Part shown: positions 1-9,011 of the stretch, piece after piece
Layout: each line of letters opens with the position of its first letter
Numbering within the stretch: position 1 is the stretch's first letter
Assembly (NCBI GenBank): GCA_945607605.1
Contig: CALYZE010000007.1
Location: 1 to 56,406, forward strand
Length of the DNA: 56,406 bases
DNA from: an uncultured Bacteroides sp.
GTDB taxonomy: Bacteria; Bacteroidota; Bacteroidia; Bacteroidales; Bacteroidaceae
Direction: 5' to 3'
The notes under the pieces: model-generated
What the model was told of the DNA's origin: nothing
Databases searched by the model: none
Seen by the model: only the letters and a program-made list of their open reading frames with translations
Program-made: the position numbers and the translations under genes

Positions 1-50
1 ATATACCAGCTTATTTTAGCTATTAACTACGCATTTATCGGATGAACCAT

Positions 51-104
51 AAAAACTATCCTAACATATAAGCGGGATATGCCTAATGTTAGGATAGTAG
101 TTTT
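51..104. terminator. Strong hairpin downstream of the 151-603 lipoprotein gene
   Basis: The arm at 55-67 pairs perfectly with 86-98, and flanking A and T runs (51-54 and 101-104) extend the stem past a 2-base bulge. With A on one side and T on the other it can act as an intrinsic terminator in both directions. For the minus-strand RHS/lipoprotein unit it is the natural transcription end. No gene is seen between 1 and 150. Confidence 0.75.
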
Positions 105-150
105 AATAATAGCACTATTCTAAAAGAGCAATTTGTGATAGATTAAACGT

Positions 151-603
151 TTAATATTCATATTCAAAATAATCAGGAGTTCGCAAATTATCCCACAACT
201 TAAAACCTCCAAGCGGGTGGCAAGAGACAACTACCTCTGGAATATTATCTATGCGATATAGAAAAGTTGTATCTATCACTTGCTTGCCCATATAATGTAA
301 TGTATCCAGAGAGATGACACGAATCTTGACCTTTATACTGTCGATATTTGTTTTATCAAAAGTGGCAACAGGCATCCCATAACACTCTTCAAAATGCTCC
401 AATGTTTCATCGTTAAACTTATTTACATAAGTTCCTTTAAACCAAAGGCTGTCATTTATCCAACATTTAATATAGTTTTTTCCACTACGCTCACTAGCAT
501 TACAACCTACACGAATAATAAAGTCTTCATTCGTTCTCGAATGTTCTGCACACCCCACAAGGAGTAAGAGCAAGCAGATAAAAGTCAAAATTCCATTTCT
601 CAT
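151..603 (-). CDS. Small lipoprotein, candidate immunity protein of the RHS metalloprotease toxin
   Basis: This 150-residue protein has a short basic N-terminus, a leucine-rich hydrophobic stretch and a lipobox ending in VGC (Cys18), so it should be lipidated and anchored in the periplasm or outer membrane. I do not recognise the mature domain, which is beta-rich in appearance with three further cysteines. The ATG lies 2 bases after the TAA (606-608) that closes the original RHS toxin reading frame. That spacing is typical of toxin-immunity pairs and of translational coupling. The protein is intact although the toxin frame carries stop codons, so it could be an orphan immunity gene. The immunity role is inferred from position only. 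Confidence 0.7.
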   Translation of the reverse strand: MRNGILTFICLLLLLVGCAEHSRTNEDFIIRVGCNASERSGKNYIKCWINDSLWFKGTYVNKFNDETLEHFEECYGMPVATFDKTNIDSIKVKIRVISLDTLHYMGKQVIDTTFLYRIDNIPEVVVSCHPLGGFKLWDNLRTPDYFEYEY

Positions 604-605
604 AC

Positions 606-1236
606 TTATTTCTGTTTTTGAATAAGCCTATTTTTCCATAGAGGAATATGCCTATTTAGATTGTAATGAATATATCTATCTCTGATGCCTTGAATCTGTT
701 CACGATTTAAATTGGTTGCATTGAGATAATTACCCCCAGGAGCATCTTAAACAGTTCTCTTTTGCGTCATCAAATTATCACTTGCTTTCTTATGTTCTAG
801 TCCACCTGTATGTCCAAGTTCATGCGCTACAGTTCTATTGTCATTATTATTCAAGATATTGTTTACAGCATTTGTCCCTACTCTAATATCTAAACTGTTT
901 TTATAAGATTCAGCCATTACAATACTATTAGCTGTAGTGCTTAAGGAACTTTGATCCACAATCTGAATCACATGATCTCTTTCTTTGATATCGTCCAATG
1001 AATTTGCCACTCTCAAATTAAAGTTCATATTCGATACAAAGTCTTTTTGCGAAATAGTGTAAGCAGCATTTACTTGTTGGGTGATTGAGCTTGCCAACTG
1101 TTTCATATCAATATTCTGATTGTTAGAGTTGTTATAGATTACGGCATTTACTGTTATTTGATACTCTATTTTATCCGTTTCACTGTTATATCTCGTTTGA
1201 ACTCGCCAATCATTGCCATCCGGGTCTATACGGATA
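606..1236 (-). other. Toxin tip of the RHS gene: metzincin-like metalloprotease domain
   Basis: After the RHS core ends at DPDG (about 1228-1239) the sequence becomes AT-rich and encodes about 210 residues. They contain HELGHTGGLEH, an exact HExxHxxGxxH zinc-binding motif of metzincin proteases, followed by NLM as a probable Met-turn. This layout (RHS core, DPDG junction, variable enzymatic tip, adjacent small gene) is that of RHS polymorphic toxins. The TAA at 747-749 cuts off the last 46 codons. In metzincins the Met-turn lies close behind the third His, as here, so the truncated domain keeps its zinc site but loses its C-terminal helices. Confidence 0.75.
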
Positions 1237-3677
1237 ACCGGGCTATTACCACAATAAGCATAGGGATGTACTTCATAATGTTTTTCTGCCATTACATCCA
1301 CTGTCGTAAACCTTCCCAAAGTCGCATTATAATGCCGTGCCCCATAATCATACCAGTTCAACCCTTTCTTCGAGTCATACTCCTTGCCGTTGTACTTGTA
1401 AGGCTGAGTATTGCTTGTACTTGCAAATACCCCACCGAAAGGATAGCAATGGTTCGTCTCCTCTACCGTGCCGCTCTGGTTGATGACTACCCGATTGTTA
1501 CCCTAATGGTCTTTCAAGTAATAGTGATACTTATTGTCGCTCAAAGTTACATAACCCTCTTCGGTAAGAAGCAGCTTCCGGACTCCGTTTTCATAGACCA
1601 CGTTTCCGCAATAATCGGTAGTGGTGGTAGTGCTGCCTATCTTATGGACTATTCTCAGCTTTGTGCCGTCGGCTCCATAAGTATAGGTGATGGTACTTCC
1701 GTCACTGAACGTTACCACATTGGGCAAATTTAAATAATTATACGATAGGTTGGTGATTCCTTTGTTTAAATCTTTAGTTAAATTGCCGTTGGCATCGTAG
1801 GCGTACTCGTTCGCCTGCTTCACGCCGTTCTTGAACTCGAAGCCGCCCGCTACCGCATCATTCACGCGGTTCAACTGATTGCCGTTCAGGGTATAAACCA
1901 GGTTGTCTATCAGGCCGTAGACGGTTGAAGAGAGTTGTCCGTAACGTTGCAGTGCCTTGATATTTCCGTTCTTGTCATACCCCGTCACGTTCTCACTGAA
2001 ACGGTTCGCGTTCGTGTTGATGCTTGCCGTCTCGCCGTAGGTAGCATTCAGCATCCTATCCAGTCCGTCATAGGTAAACTTGTAGCCTCTTACAGTGCTT
2101 TCCGTTCCCGCTTTCCACGTCATGCTGCTGATGCTGCCGTTGTACTTAGCTACTCCATTGCCGGTGTTATAATACAGATTCTGCGTGAACTTCGTTCCGC
2201 TGATACCGGTCAGCCAGCTACGGACATTATAGGTATAAGTCTGCTTGTTCGCATCAGAGCCGTGCAGCGATTTCGATTGCAGGCGCCCCAGGTTGTCATA
2301 CACGTACGCGGCAAGCGTCACCTTCGCCCCTCCCAGCGTATGCTCGACCTTGGAGAGTCTGTCCGCATGGTCATAGCTGTAAGTGTATGCTTCCGTCCGG
2401 CTGTCCTTCCCGCTTGCCGTGTGCGTATGCGTCACCGTCAGCGGCTTGTCCGTAAAGGTATAGACCGTGGATGTCACGTCGTAGCCGCCCAAAATATTGC
2501 CCTGCACGGTCTTCACCTCGCGTCCCTTTATGTCGTAGTAATGGGCGACATAAAGCTTATCACTGCTGCCCGGTACCGTTATAACGCTGCCGGTCAGTTC
2601 CCCCTTGCCGTAGCCCGAGGTGTCAAGGGGGAACTGTCCGGAGGGGAAGCCCGTACCGCCCACAAAGCCGTAGTCGTCGTAGTAGTTCTGTACGTGTACC
2701 ACCGTGTTGGAAGAGGCATTCTTCCCGGTGCATTCCCCCTGCTGTGCCAGCCGTCCGAAAGTGTCGTACAGGTAGTACGTCCACTTGGGAGTGCCCTGCG
2801 CGCGCTGGTTGCCGTCCTGAGAGAAGGTCAGCATCCCGGCAGTGTTGTACGCATATTCCATGTATTGCGCACCCGGCAGCTTCTTGTAGATGCACCGCCC
2901 TTGCCCGTCATACCGGTATTGAAACGTGTGCTGTTCCAGATTACTGCTACTCTGGTACATCGGTTGCAGCACAAACCGCAGGTTACCCCAATCGTCATAG
3001 ACTGAATAGGTGTCGTGTGTCTCTATCCCTTTCATCTGCCGGACCAGTACCGTGCGGCCCAGCTTGTCGGTAAAGGTGTAGCTTGTGTTGCCGTCCTCGT
3101 CGGTGCTCTTCACTACGTTCAGCAGGTTTGCCGCAAAGTTGCCGTTGTCGGTCAAGGCATCCGCATCATTCACCGTATAGCGGATGCAGTTTAGAGGGGA
3201 AGCGATGGTATTCACCGTATATTCCGCTTCCTGCCCGTGGCCGCCATACCAGGCCGCGCCTTCTCCGTACTGTTTGCTGACGCGGTTCAGAGGGGATGCC
3301 TCATATACGGTTTGCGAGTAGGGGCGGCTGTCGCTTCCATAGTTCCCGGGGGCATTGCTCTTGAAAGTGGCGGGGTCCAGATAGTCCGTCGCAGTGGCTA
3401 TCGGAAGCCATACAATCGTCGGTCTGTTCTGCGCGTCATACTCTTGAAGCGTGGCAAGATGTTGTTGTGCCGTGCCGTTCAATACGGATTTCTTCATGGT
3501 CTGCAACGGGCGTCCCAACCCGTCGTAATAGGAGATTTGGTCGATGTAAGAGTTTCCGGAGGTGTTCAGCATCCGGCGTGTGCGGATGTAATTCGCCGAA
3601 GGATTCTGCGACTTGGCACCGCAAGAAGCGGCAAGAAGCGCAAGAAGCAATATCCATTTGCAAGTTCTTCTCTTCAT
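606..3677 (-). pseudogene. RHS-repeat lipoprotein with C-terminal metzincin toxin, interrupted by two in-frame stops
   Basis: One continuous frame of 1,024 codons. It starts MKRRTCKW with a lipoprotein signal (lipobox LAASC, Cys19), then a DUF6443-like N-terminal segment, YD/RHS repeats, and the RHS core signature (DHLGN-like site, YDYGARHYN, DPDG) at its end. A TAG at 1503-1505 replaces the expected Leu codon of DHLGN. A TTG-to-TAG transversion would explain it. A TAA at 747-749 lies just after the Met-turn of the toxin domain. Between and after the stops the frame is intact and clearly coding: GNNRVVINQ follows the TAG, and the 46-codon tail after the TAA begins DAPGGNYLN. Without readthrough, only a 724-residue protein without its toxin is made. 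Separate translation of the toxin part could only start from a TTG at 1359-1361. I regard it as a nonsense-mutated gene; readthrough or sequence error are alternatives. Confidence 0.8.
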
Positions 3678-3689
3678 AATCGTATTTTC

Positions 3690-4398
3690 TTAGTTGGTAA
3701 TTTCAATATAGGAGGGGGAACTGATGCCGTTGCTAGCACCCGTTATGGAGAGTGACGCCCGGTTGCCACTGTCCGGAGTGTCGAGCGTTATGCCAAAGCT
3801 GTATGTTCCTGCTGCCAGGCTCAGGCTCCTCGACTCTCCGCTTGCACCATACAATGAGTAGTCCGTCCCGTGCAGGGTGAAGGTGGCGTAGCCGTCCGAC
3901 ATCATTTCTGTGATCAGGTAGAAGTCAACCGTGCAGGCCGCCGTGCAGATTATCTTTGCCGTCACCGTGTTGGCACCGTGCGTCACACTCGAGAAGGCGG
4001 CGGGGGAAACGGAAGAGCCGCCGGTATCCGGCAAGCTGACTGTTGAGGTCGGTCTGCCCGGTCAGGGAAAGGGTTTCACTGTAGTCCAAACCATCGATGA
4101 CAGCCACCGGTAGCGTGTGGTTGTAGCCCCATAGGTAGGTGTGCTTCAGCGTGACGCCTTGCCGGTAATACTCCCTGAAGGCTTTGTACAGGTTCGTGCC
4201 GAAATTGGCAAACTCCATACGCAGCCGTTCGCTCTTTCCGTTCAGGCTTTTGGTGGTTTGGAATACGGGGGCCTGGATGTTCTTGCCCAGCATGGCGGAC
4301 AGGATGCCCTGCTGGGCCGTGGTGGCTGCCTGTGCATAGTCCTTCGGATAGAGGTAGCTTTCCGTAAGGATGTTCCGGTAGCTTTCGCTCCATATCAC
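3690..4398 (-). pseudogene. Truncated and frameshifted C-terminal remnant of an RHS-companion extracellular protein
   Basis: Two overlapping frames on the minus strand read as one protein. The first (from about 4398) contains YLWGYN followed by LPVAVI, a motif I associate with the large proteins encoded just upstream of RHS genes in Bacteroidetes. It derails after LNSQL near 4034-4037. The second frame continues from there as PDTGGSS and runs to 3690 with a beta-rich domain ending SYIEITN. A 1-base indel explains the break. The 5' part, normally hundreds of codons, is missing. The only start is a GTG, and the frame is closed by a TAG at 4438-4440 inside the metK terminator. It lies 12 bases upstream of the RHS gene. 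Confidence 0.7.
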
Positions 4399-4432
4399 GA
4401 TGATAGTGAGATTCTTGATAAATGAAAATACT

Positions 4433-4481
4433 AAAAGCTACCGCTTCTATTCTGATAAATTCAGAACAGAAGGGTAGCTTT
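4433..4481 (-). terminator. metK terminator hairpin
   Basis: The arm 4468-4481 pairs with 4433-4448 (AAAGCTACC with AGAAGG-type partner, one bulged base). On the minus strand it is followed by a T run. It lies 43 bases past the metK stop codon. Confidence 0.65.
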
Positions 4482-4523
4482 CTATATAAATAGCTGTAAA
4501 GCTATGCTGATTAATGGAGAATA

Positions 4524-5819
4524 TTACCGGAGTCCGAATGCAGCTTTCACCTTGTCCACATAATCCAGCTTCTCCCAGGTGAAGAGTTCCACCTCCACAC
4601 TCTTGTTGCCCTCGTAGCGTGAGCGGAAATGTTTGGTGATGATTTGCGGTTCACGTCCCATGTGTCCGTAGGCTGCAGTCTCCTGATAAATGGGATTGCG
4701 TAGTTTCAGGCGGTCTTCGATGGCCTTGGGACGTAGATCGAACAATTCGTCAATTTTCTTGGCAATCTCACCGTTACTCATGCTTACATGGCTACGACCA
4801 TAAGTATCTACAAAGATATTGATGGGGCGTGCCACACCGATGGCATAAGACACCTGTACAAGTATTTCGTCTGCCACGCCGGCAGCTACCAGATTCTTGG
4901 CAATGTGACGGGCTGCGTATGCTGCGCTGCGGTCTACCTTTGAGGGGTCTTTACCGGAGAAAGCACCGCCACCGTGGGCACCCTTGCCACCGTAGGTATC
5001 CACAATAATCTTGCGTCCCGTCAGACCGGTATCTCCGTGAGGACCGCCGATTACGAACTTACCTGTGGGATTCACGTGATACGTGATATGATCATTAAAT
5101 AAAGCCAGCACTTTCTCTGCATGAATGGAGGCAATGGCTCGAGGCATCAAAATCTCAATTACATCTTTGCGAATTTGAGAAAGCATCTCTTCATCAGCTT
5201 TCAACTGAGCAGCTTCACTCTCATCAACAGCCTGAACAAAGTCATCATGCTGGGTGGATACTACAATAGTATCAATACGCACGGGCGTGCCGTTATCATC
5301 ATATTCAATGGTTACCTGACTTTTTGCATCGGGACGGAGGTAGGTCATCTCCTTGCCTTCGCGACGGATGTCAGCCAGAACTTGTAAGATACGATGTGCC
5401 AAATCCAATGAAAGCGGCATGTAATTTTCCGTTTCGTTGGTGGCATAACCGAACATCATTCCCTGATCACCGGCACCTTGTTCCATAGGGTCTTGACGTT
5501 CTACACCTCGATTGATATCGGGGCTTTGTTCGTGAATGGCGCTCAGTACGCCGCACGAATTGCTCTCAAACATATATTCGCCTTTGGTATAGCCGATTTC
5601 TTTGATTACTTCACGTGCGATGAGAGGCATGTCAACGTACGCTTTGGTTTTCACTTCACCGGCCAGCACTACCTGCCCGGTAGTAACCAGAGTTTCGCAA
5701 GCTACTTTCGAACTGGGGTCATAAGCCAACAGTTTGTCAAGCACAGCGTCCGATATTTGATCGGCCACTTTGTCGGGGTGTCCTTCAGACACCGATTCGG
5801 ATGTGAATAAATATCCCAT
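4524..5819 (-). CDS. metK: S-adenosylmethionine synthetase
   Basis: Makes S-adenosylmethionine from methionine and ATP in the cytoplasm. At 431 residues it is slightly longer than the E. coli enzyme, as is usual for Bacteroidetes. The catalytic His sits in EGHPDK (residues 12-17), the ATP-binding GAGDQG at 115-120, and the glycine-rich phosphate loop [16 protein letters not shown] near residue 280. The gene is transcribed alone, with a hairpin behind it. The leader carries a probable SAM-II aptamer, so feedback by its own product is likely. No defect is seen. Confidence 0.97.
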   Translation of the reverse strand: MGYLFTSESVSEGHPDKVADQISDAVLDKLLAYDPSSKVACETLVTTGQVVLAGEVKTKAYVDMPLIAREVIKEIGYTKGEYMFESNSCGVLSAIHEQSPDINRGVERQDPMEQGAGDQGMMFGYATNETENYMPLSLDLAHRILQVLADIRREGKEMTYLRPDAKSQVTIEYDDNGTPVRIDTIVVSTQHDDFVQAVDESEAAQLKADEEMLSQIRKDVIEILMPRAIASIHAEKVLALFNDHITYHVNPTGKFVIGGPHGDTGLTGRKIIVDTYGGKGAHGGGAFSGKDPSKVDRSAAYAARHIAKNLVAAGVADEILVQVSYAIGVARPINIFVDTYGRSHVSMSNGEIAKKIDELFDLRPKAIEDRLKLRNPIYQETAAYGHMGREPQIITKHFRSRYEGNKSVEVELFTWEKLDYVDKVKAAFGLR

Positions 5820-5820
5820 T

Positions 5821-5889
5821 TCAATTAAAAATTAAAAATGAATAATAAGCGAATGAAAGATGAGGAAAAGAGTCATCATGAGTAGGCAT
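5821..5889 (-). CDS. Possible 22-codon upstream ORF ending 1 base before metK
   Basis: An ATG at 5887-5889 opens 22 codons (MPTHDDS...) whose TGA (5821-5823) is separated from the metK ATG by one base. The position between the aptamer and metK would suit translational coupling. The 3' half is low-complexity AT-rich sequence, which is common in this organism's spacers, so chance is a serious alternative. Confidence 0.2.
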   Translation of the reverse strand: MPTHDDSFPHLSFAYYSFLIFN

Positions 5890-5923
5890 GCAAGTCGAGA
5901 TGCACTATGGCACCATCAGAAAA

Positions 5924-5978
5924 GGATGTGTTTTAGCATTTTTTTCCGTGGTTGCAAGCTACTCAAATCTTTCCACAT
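5924..5978 (-). promoter_or_regulatory. Probable SAM-II riboswitch aptamer of metK
   Basis: On the minus strand the order is: TGTGG (5973-5977), a loop with GATTTGAGTAGCTTGCAA, CCACG (5947-5951) closing a 5-base-pair P1, an A-rich linker, then ATGCTAAAAC (5930-5939). The GATTTG, CTTGCA and GCTAAA blocks, the GTGG/CCAC stem and the pseudoknot pairing TAGC (loop) with GCTA match the SAM-II (metA/SAM_alpha) plan as I remember it. The aptamer begins about 15 bases after the -7 box, so it forms the very 5' end of the mRNA. About 100 bases separate it from the metK ATG, and the expression platform is not obvious. Confidence 0.7.
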
Positions 5979-5992
5979 ATCATTTCAGGGCG

Positions 5993-6000
5993 CAAAGATA
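5993..6000 (-). promoter_or_regulatory. metK promoter, Bacteroidetes -7 box
   Basis: Perfect TATCTTTG on the minus strand. No clear TTTG at the -33 position. The riboswitch aptamer starts about 15 bases downstream. Confidence 0.65.
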
Positions 6001-6092
6001 AAGAGAAAATCAATACGTTGCACTCTGATTACAGAGATTAACACAGATTGAGGATATTCTTTATCCTTGTCTTACCCCTAAACAAAAAAATA

Positions 6093-6617
6093 TCACCAAA
6101 GGTTCAGCGTCTGAGAATCAGCTTCCAAGTCTAACAGCTTTTTTTTGGTTATCAAACCTCCCCCATATCCCGTCAGTTTATGGTTGCTTCCAATAACCCG
6201 ATGACAAGGGACAAAGATAGAAATAGGATTTGCACCATTGGCAGCTGCTACGGCACGCACAGCTTTCGGGTTTCCAAGCATTCTAGATTGTTCTCCATAA
6301 GACAAGGTTTTGCCGTAGGGGATGTTCAATAGTTCCTGCCATACCGCTTTCTGAAAATCAGTTCCTATCAAGAGCAGCGGGAGGTCGAATGTCTTCCGTT
6401 TACGAGCAAAATATTCGTTCAATTCATCGGTTGCCTTTGCAATTACTTCGGAGCAACTTATTTTATAATCGGCATCCAGCGCATTTTGTATCCGTTTATC
6501 AATGAGAGTTCTACGATCTTCAATTATCCAATCGCATAGGCAAAGTTTATCCTCAAATGAACCAAGTACCAATTCACCGCAGGGAGATTGATAATACTGA
6601 ATTTGAATGATTTTCAT
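6093..6617 (-). CDS. ogt: Methylated-DNA--protein-cysteine methyltransferase
   Basis: Repairs O6-alkylguanine by irreversible transfer of the alkyl group to its own cysteine. At 174 residues it has the usual size. The active-site motif PCHRV is at residues 137-141 with acceptor Cys138. The helix-turn-helix DNA-binding part precedes it (YGKTLSYGEQSRMLGNPKAVRAV). There is no AdaA-type DNA-sensing domain, so it is the constitutive Ogt/MGMT type. A TATCTTTG box lies 83 bases upstream (6700-6707). It is transcribed away from folK with a 117-base gap. Confidence 0.93.
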   Translation of the reverse strand: MKIIQIQYYQSPCGELVLGSFEDKLCLCDWIIEDRRTLIDKRIQNALDADYKISCSEVIAKATDELNEYFARKRKTFDLPLLLIGTDFQKAVWQELLNIPYGKTLSYGEQSRMLGNPKAVRAVAAANGANPISIFVPCHRVIGSNHKLTGYGGGLITKKKLLDLEADSQTLNLW

Positions 6618-6699
6618 ACTTCTGTTTTTTTAAGTACCTCTTCTTTTAATGATGATTATCCGTTGATAATAGTATCAACTTTTCCATCTACAATCTTCA

Positions 6700-6707
6700 C
6701 AAAGATA
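6700..6707 (-). promoter_or_regulatory. ogt promoter -7 box
   Basis: Perfect TATCTTTG on the minus strand, in the gap between folK and ogt. This separates ogt from the folK run. Confidence 0.6.
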
Positions 6708-6734
6708 GCATATCTCTCAAATATTTCAGCAGTA

Positions 6735-7187
6735 TTATAATAATTCCCGTATGAACTTTTTAAATACCGGATGCACCACTTCCGGTGCAATCTCTGCAAG
6801 GGGGCGCATGACGAAGTCGCGTTCCTGCATGAGTGGATGAGGAAGCTTTAGCTCGGGAGTGTCAAGAACCCAATCATCGTAAAGCAGTAAATCAATGTCT
6901 ATCACACGATCACTATATACGCCATTGACTGACTTATGGATTCGTCCCATTTCATGCTCAATCTCTTGGGTGATTTTCAGTATTTCCAAAGGGGAAAGTT
7001 GTGTGTCTACGCAAAGAGCCGCATTTAGGAAACTATTTTCTGAAATAAACCCCCACGGGGCAGTAGCATAAAAAGCGGAAAGAGAAATGACTTTCCCTAT
7101 CCGCTCTTCTATTTTTTGAACGGCGATACGAAGATGTTCTTCCTTATCGCCTAGATTAGTTCCAAGGCTGAAATAAATTTTCATCAA
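6735..7187 (-). CDS. folK: 2-amino-4-hydroxy-6-hydroxymethyldihydropteridine diphosphokinase
   Basis: Transfers pyrophosphate from ATP to 6-hydroxymethyl-7,8-dihydropterin in folate synthesis. At 150 residues it is a stand-alone HPPK. Visible signatures are LGTNLGDKEEHL at the N-terminus, PWGF, and DRVIDIDLLLYDD around residue 100 with the two Mg-binding aspartates. It is the last gene of the minus-strand run that begins with the methyltransferase near 11.9 kb; the gap to queA is 36 bases. Confidence 0.95.
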   Translation of the reverse strand: MMKIYFSLGTNLGDKEEHLRIAVQKIEERIGKVISLSAFYATAPWGFISENSFLNAALCVDTQLSPLEILKITQEIEHEMGRIHKSVNGVYSDRVIDIDLLLYDDWVLDTPELKLPHPLMQERDFVMRPLAEIAPEVVHPVFKKFIRELL

Positions 7188-7223
7188 TAATACTGATTCA
7201 GTGATTAGTGATTGATCATTCTT

Positions 7224-8282
7224 TTACTTGTCCGTTATCAACATTGCATCTCCGTACGTACCGAAACGATAGTCTTCCTTCAGCGCAAGCTCATACGCTC
7301 CCATCACCTGATCGTATCCACCGAAAGCCGCAACAATCATCAGCTGCGTGCTGAGTGGCATGTGAAAGTTAGATATCATGGTGTTAGCTACTGTAAACTC
7401 GTAAGGAGGGAAGATGAACTTATTAGTCCAGCCTTTGTATTCCTTCAGTCGCCCATCTGTACTAACGGTACTTTCAATGGCACGCATAACAGTGGTTCCT
7501 ACAGCACAAACCTGTCTGTTCATATCTTTACCACGATTTACCGTTTTTACGGCTTCATCACCCACAACCATCTGCTCGGAATCTGTCTTATGTTTGGTAA
7601 GGTCTTCTACATCAATATCACGGAAATTGCCCAATCCGGCATGCAACGTGATATAGGCAAAGTCAACTCCCTTGATTTCCATGCGTTTCATCAGCTCACG
7701 GCTAAAGTGCAAACTGGCAGTAGGAGCCGTTACAGCACCTTCGTTAGAAGCAAAGATAGACTGGAAACGTTCAGAATCTTCCGGTTCAACAGCACGATTG
7801 ATAATGCTATGTGGCAGCGGTGTCTCACCCAATGCATAAAGTGATTTTTTAAACTCCTCGTGCGATCCGTCATAAAGGAAACGGAGGGTACGTCCACGTG
7901 AAGTCGTATTATCAATTACTTCAGCCACCATAGAATCATCCTCTCCAAAATAGAGTTTGTTGCCAATGCGGATCTTACGAGCAGGATCTACCAGCACGTC
8001 CCACAAACGCAACTCTTCATTCAACTCACGCAACAAGAATACCTCAATACGGGCACCTGTTTTTTCCTTATTACCGTACAAACGGGCAGGAAACACCTTG
8101 GTGTCATTGAAGATAAATACATCCTTATCCTCGAAATATTCTAGTATGTCTTTGAACATCCGATGCTCGATTTCGCCTGTCTTTCTGTGAAGTACCATCA
8201 GGCGCGATTCATCTCTGTACTTCGTAGGGTGCAAAGCTATCTTCTCTTCAGGAAGCTTGAATTTAAATTGCGAAAGTTTCAT
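7224..8282 (-). CDS. queA: S-adenosylmethionine:tRNA ribosyltransferase-isomerase
   Basis: Adds the epoxycyclopentanediol moiety from the ribose of SAM to preQ1 at the tRNA wobble position, the penultimate step of queuosine synthesis. The length (352 residues) matches the family. Recognisable blocks are [23 protein letters not shown] at the N-terminus, [14 protein letters not shown], and [29 protein letters not shown] near the end (each is quoted as a shortened landmark). It lies between truB and folK in the same direction with short gaps, so cotranscription is likely. Confidence 0.95.
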   Translation of the reverse strand: MKLSQFKFKLPEEKIALHPTKYRDESRLMVLHRKTGEIEHRMFKDILEYFEDKDVFIFNDTKVFPARLYGNKEKTGARIEVFLLRELNEELRLWDVLVDPARKIRIGNKLYFGEDDSMVAEVIDNTTSRGRTLRFLYDGSHEEFKKSLYALGETPLPHSIINRAVEPEDSERFQSIFASNEGAVTAPTASLHFSRELMKRMEIKGVDFAYITLHAGLGNFRDIDVEDLTKHKTDSEQMVVGDEAVKTVNRGKDMNRQVCAVGTTVMRAIESTVSTDGRLKEYKGWTNKFIFPPYEFTVANTMISNFHMPLSTQLMIVAAFGGYDQVMGAYELALKEDYRFGTYGDAMLITDK

Positions 8283-8301
8283 AATCAGTTATGAGTTATT
8301 A

Positions 8302-9009
8302 TTATACATTACTTGTTTCTATCTCTTGAACATCTATCCACTCCTTAAAGTTGAGTGGGTTCAAGCAATCTTTTATACGAACATCGCCGACACGAGTGCG
8401 TTCAAGAGCAGTAAGGTGAGCACCGCTATCCAGCGCCAGACCGATGTCACGGGCCAAAGCACGAATATAGGTACCTTTGCTACAAACCACACGAACTTTG
8501 ATCTCCGGCAAGTTGCATTCCAGTAATTCTATTTCATCAATAACCAGCAACTTGGGCTTCAGCTCTACTTCCTCTCCCTTGCGGGCAAGGTCGTAAGCAC
8601 GTTTACCATTTACCATACAGGCCGAAAAAGCGGGCGGTACTTGCTGTATCTCGCCGACAAATTTCTTCAAGACCTCTTCTACCAATTCACGGGTAATATG
8701 CTCCGTGGCATAAGTAGCATCTATCTCATGTTCCAAATCATAAGAGGGAGTAGTGGCGCCCAACTGAATGGTAGCAATATACTCCTTGGTATGATATTGA
8801 AATTCTTCAATGCGTTTGGTAGCCTTACCTGTGCAAATAATCATCACTCCCGTAGCCAAGGGGTCAAGTGTGCCCGCATGGCCTACTTTCAATTTCTTTA
8901 CTCCAATCCGTCGGCAAATGTGGTAACGCACATGTCCCACTACCTTGAACGAAGTCCAACCCAACGGTTTATTAAAATAAAGAACTTCTCCTTCTTTAAA
9001 ATCCATCAT
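8302..9009 (-). CDS. truB: tRNA pseudouridine(55) synthase
   Basis: Converts U55 of tRNAs to pseudouridine. The catalytic Asp is in HAGTLDPLATG (about residue 49 from this start), and NKPLGWTSF lies at the N-terminus. The frame is open to a TTG at 9015 that overlaps the uppP stop. I prefer the ATG at 9009 because two consecutive ATG codons there place the conserved N-terminus correctly and start 3 bases after the uppP stop codon. About 235 residues, without a long C-terminal PUA extension, is usual for Bacteroidetes. Confidence 0.94.
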   Translation of the reverse strand: MMDFKEGEVLYFNKPLGWTSFKVVGHVRYHICRRIGVKKLKVGHAGTLDPLATGVMIICTGKATKRIEEFQYHTKEYIATIQLGATTPSYDLEHEIDATYATEHITRELVEEVLKKFVGEIQQVPPAFSACMVNGKRAYDLARKGEEVELKPKLLVIDEIELLECNLPEIKVRVVCSKGTYIRALARDIGLALDSGAHLTALERTRVGDVRIKDCLNPLNFKEWIDVQEIETSNV

Positions 9010-9011
9010 TT

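Noticed and set aside
1158-3280. Long plus-strand open frames opposite the RHS gene
   Set aside because: They mirror the codon bias of the RHS gene, have no start signals and encode basic, low-complexity products.
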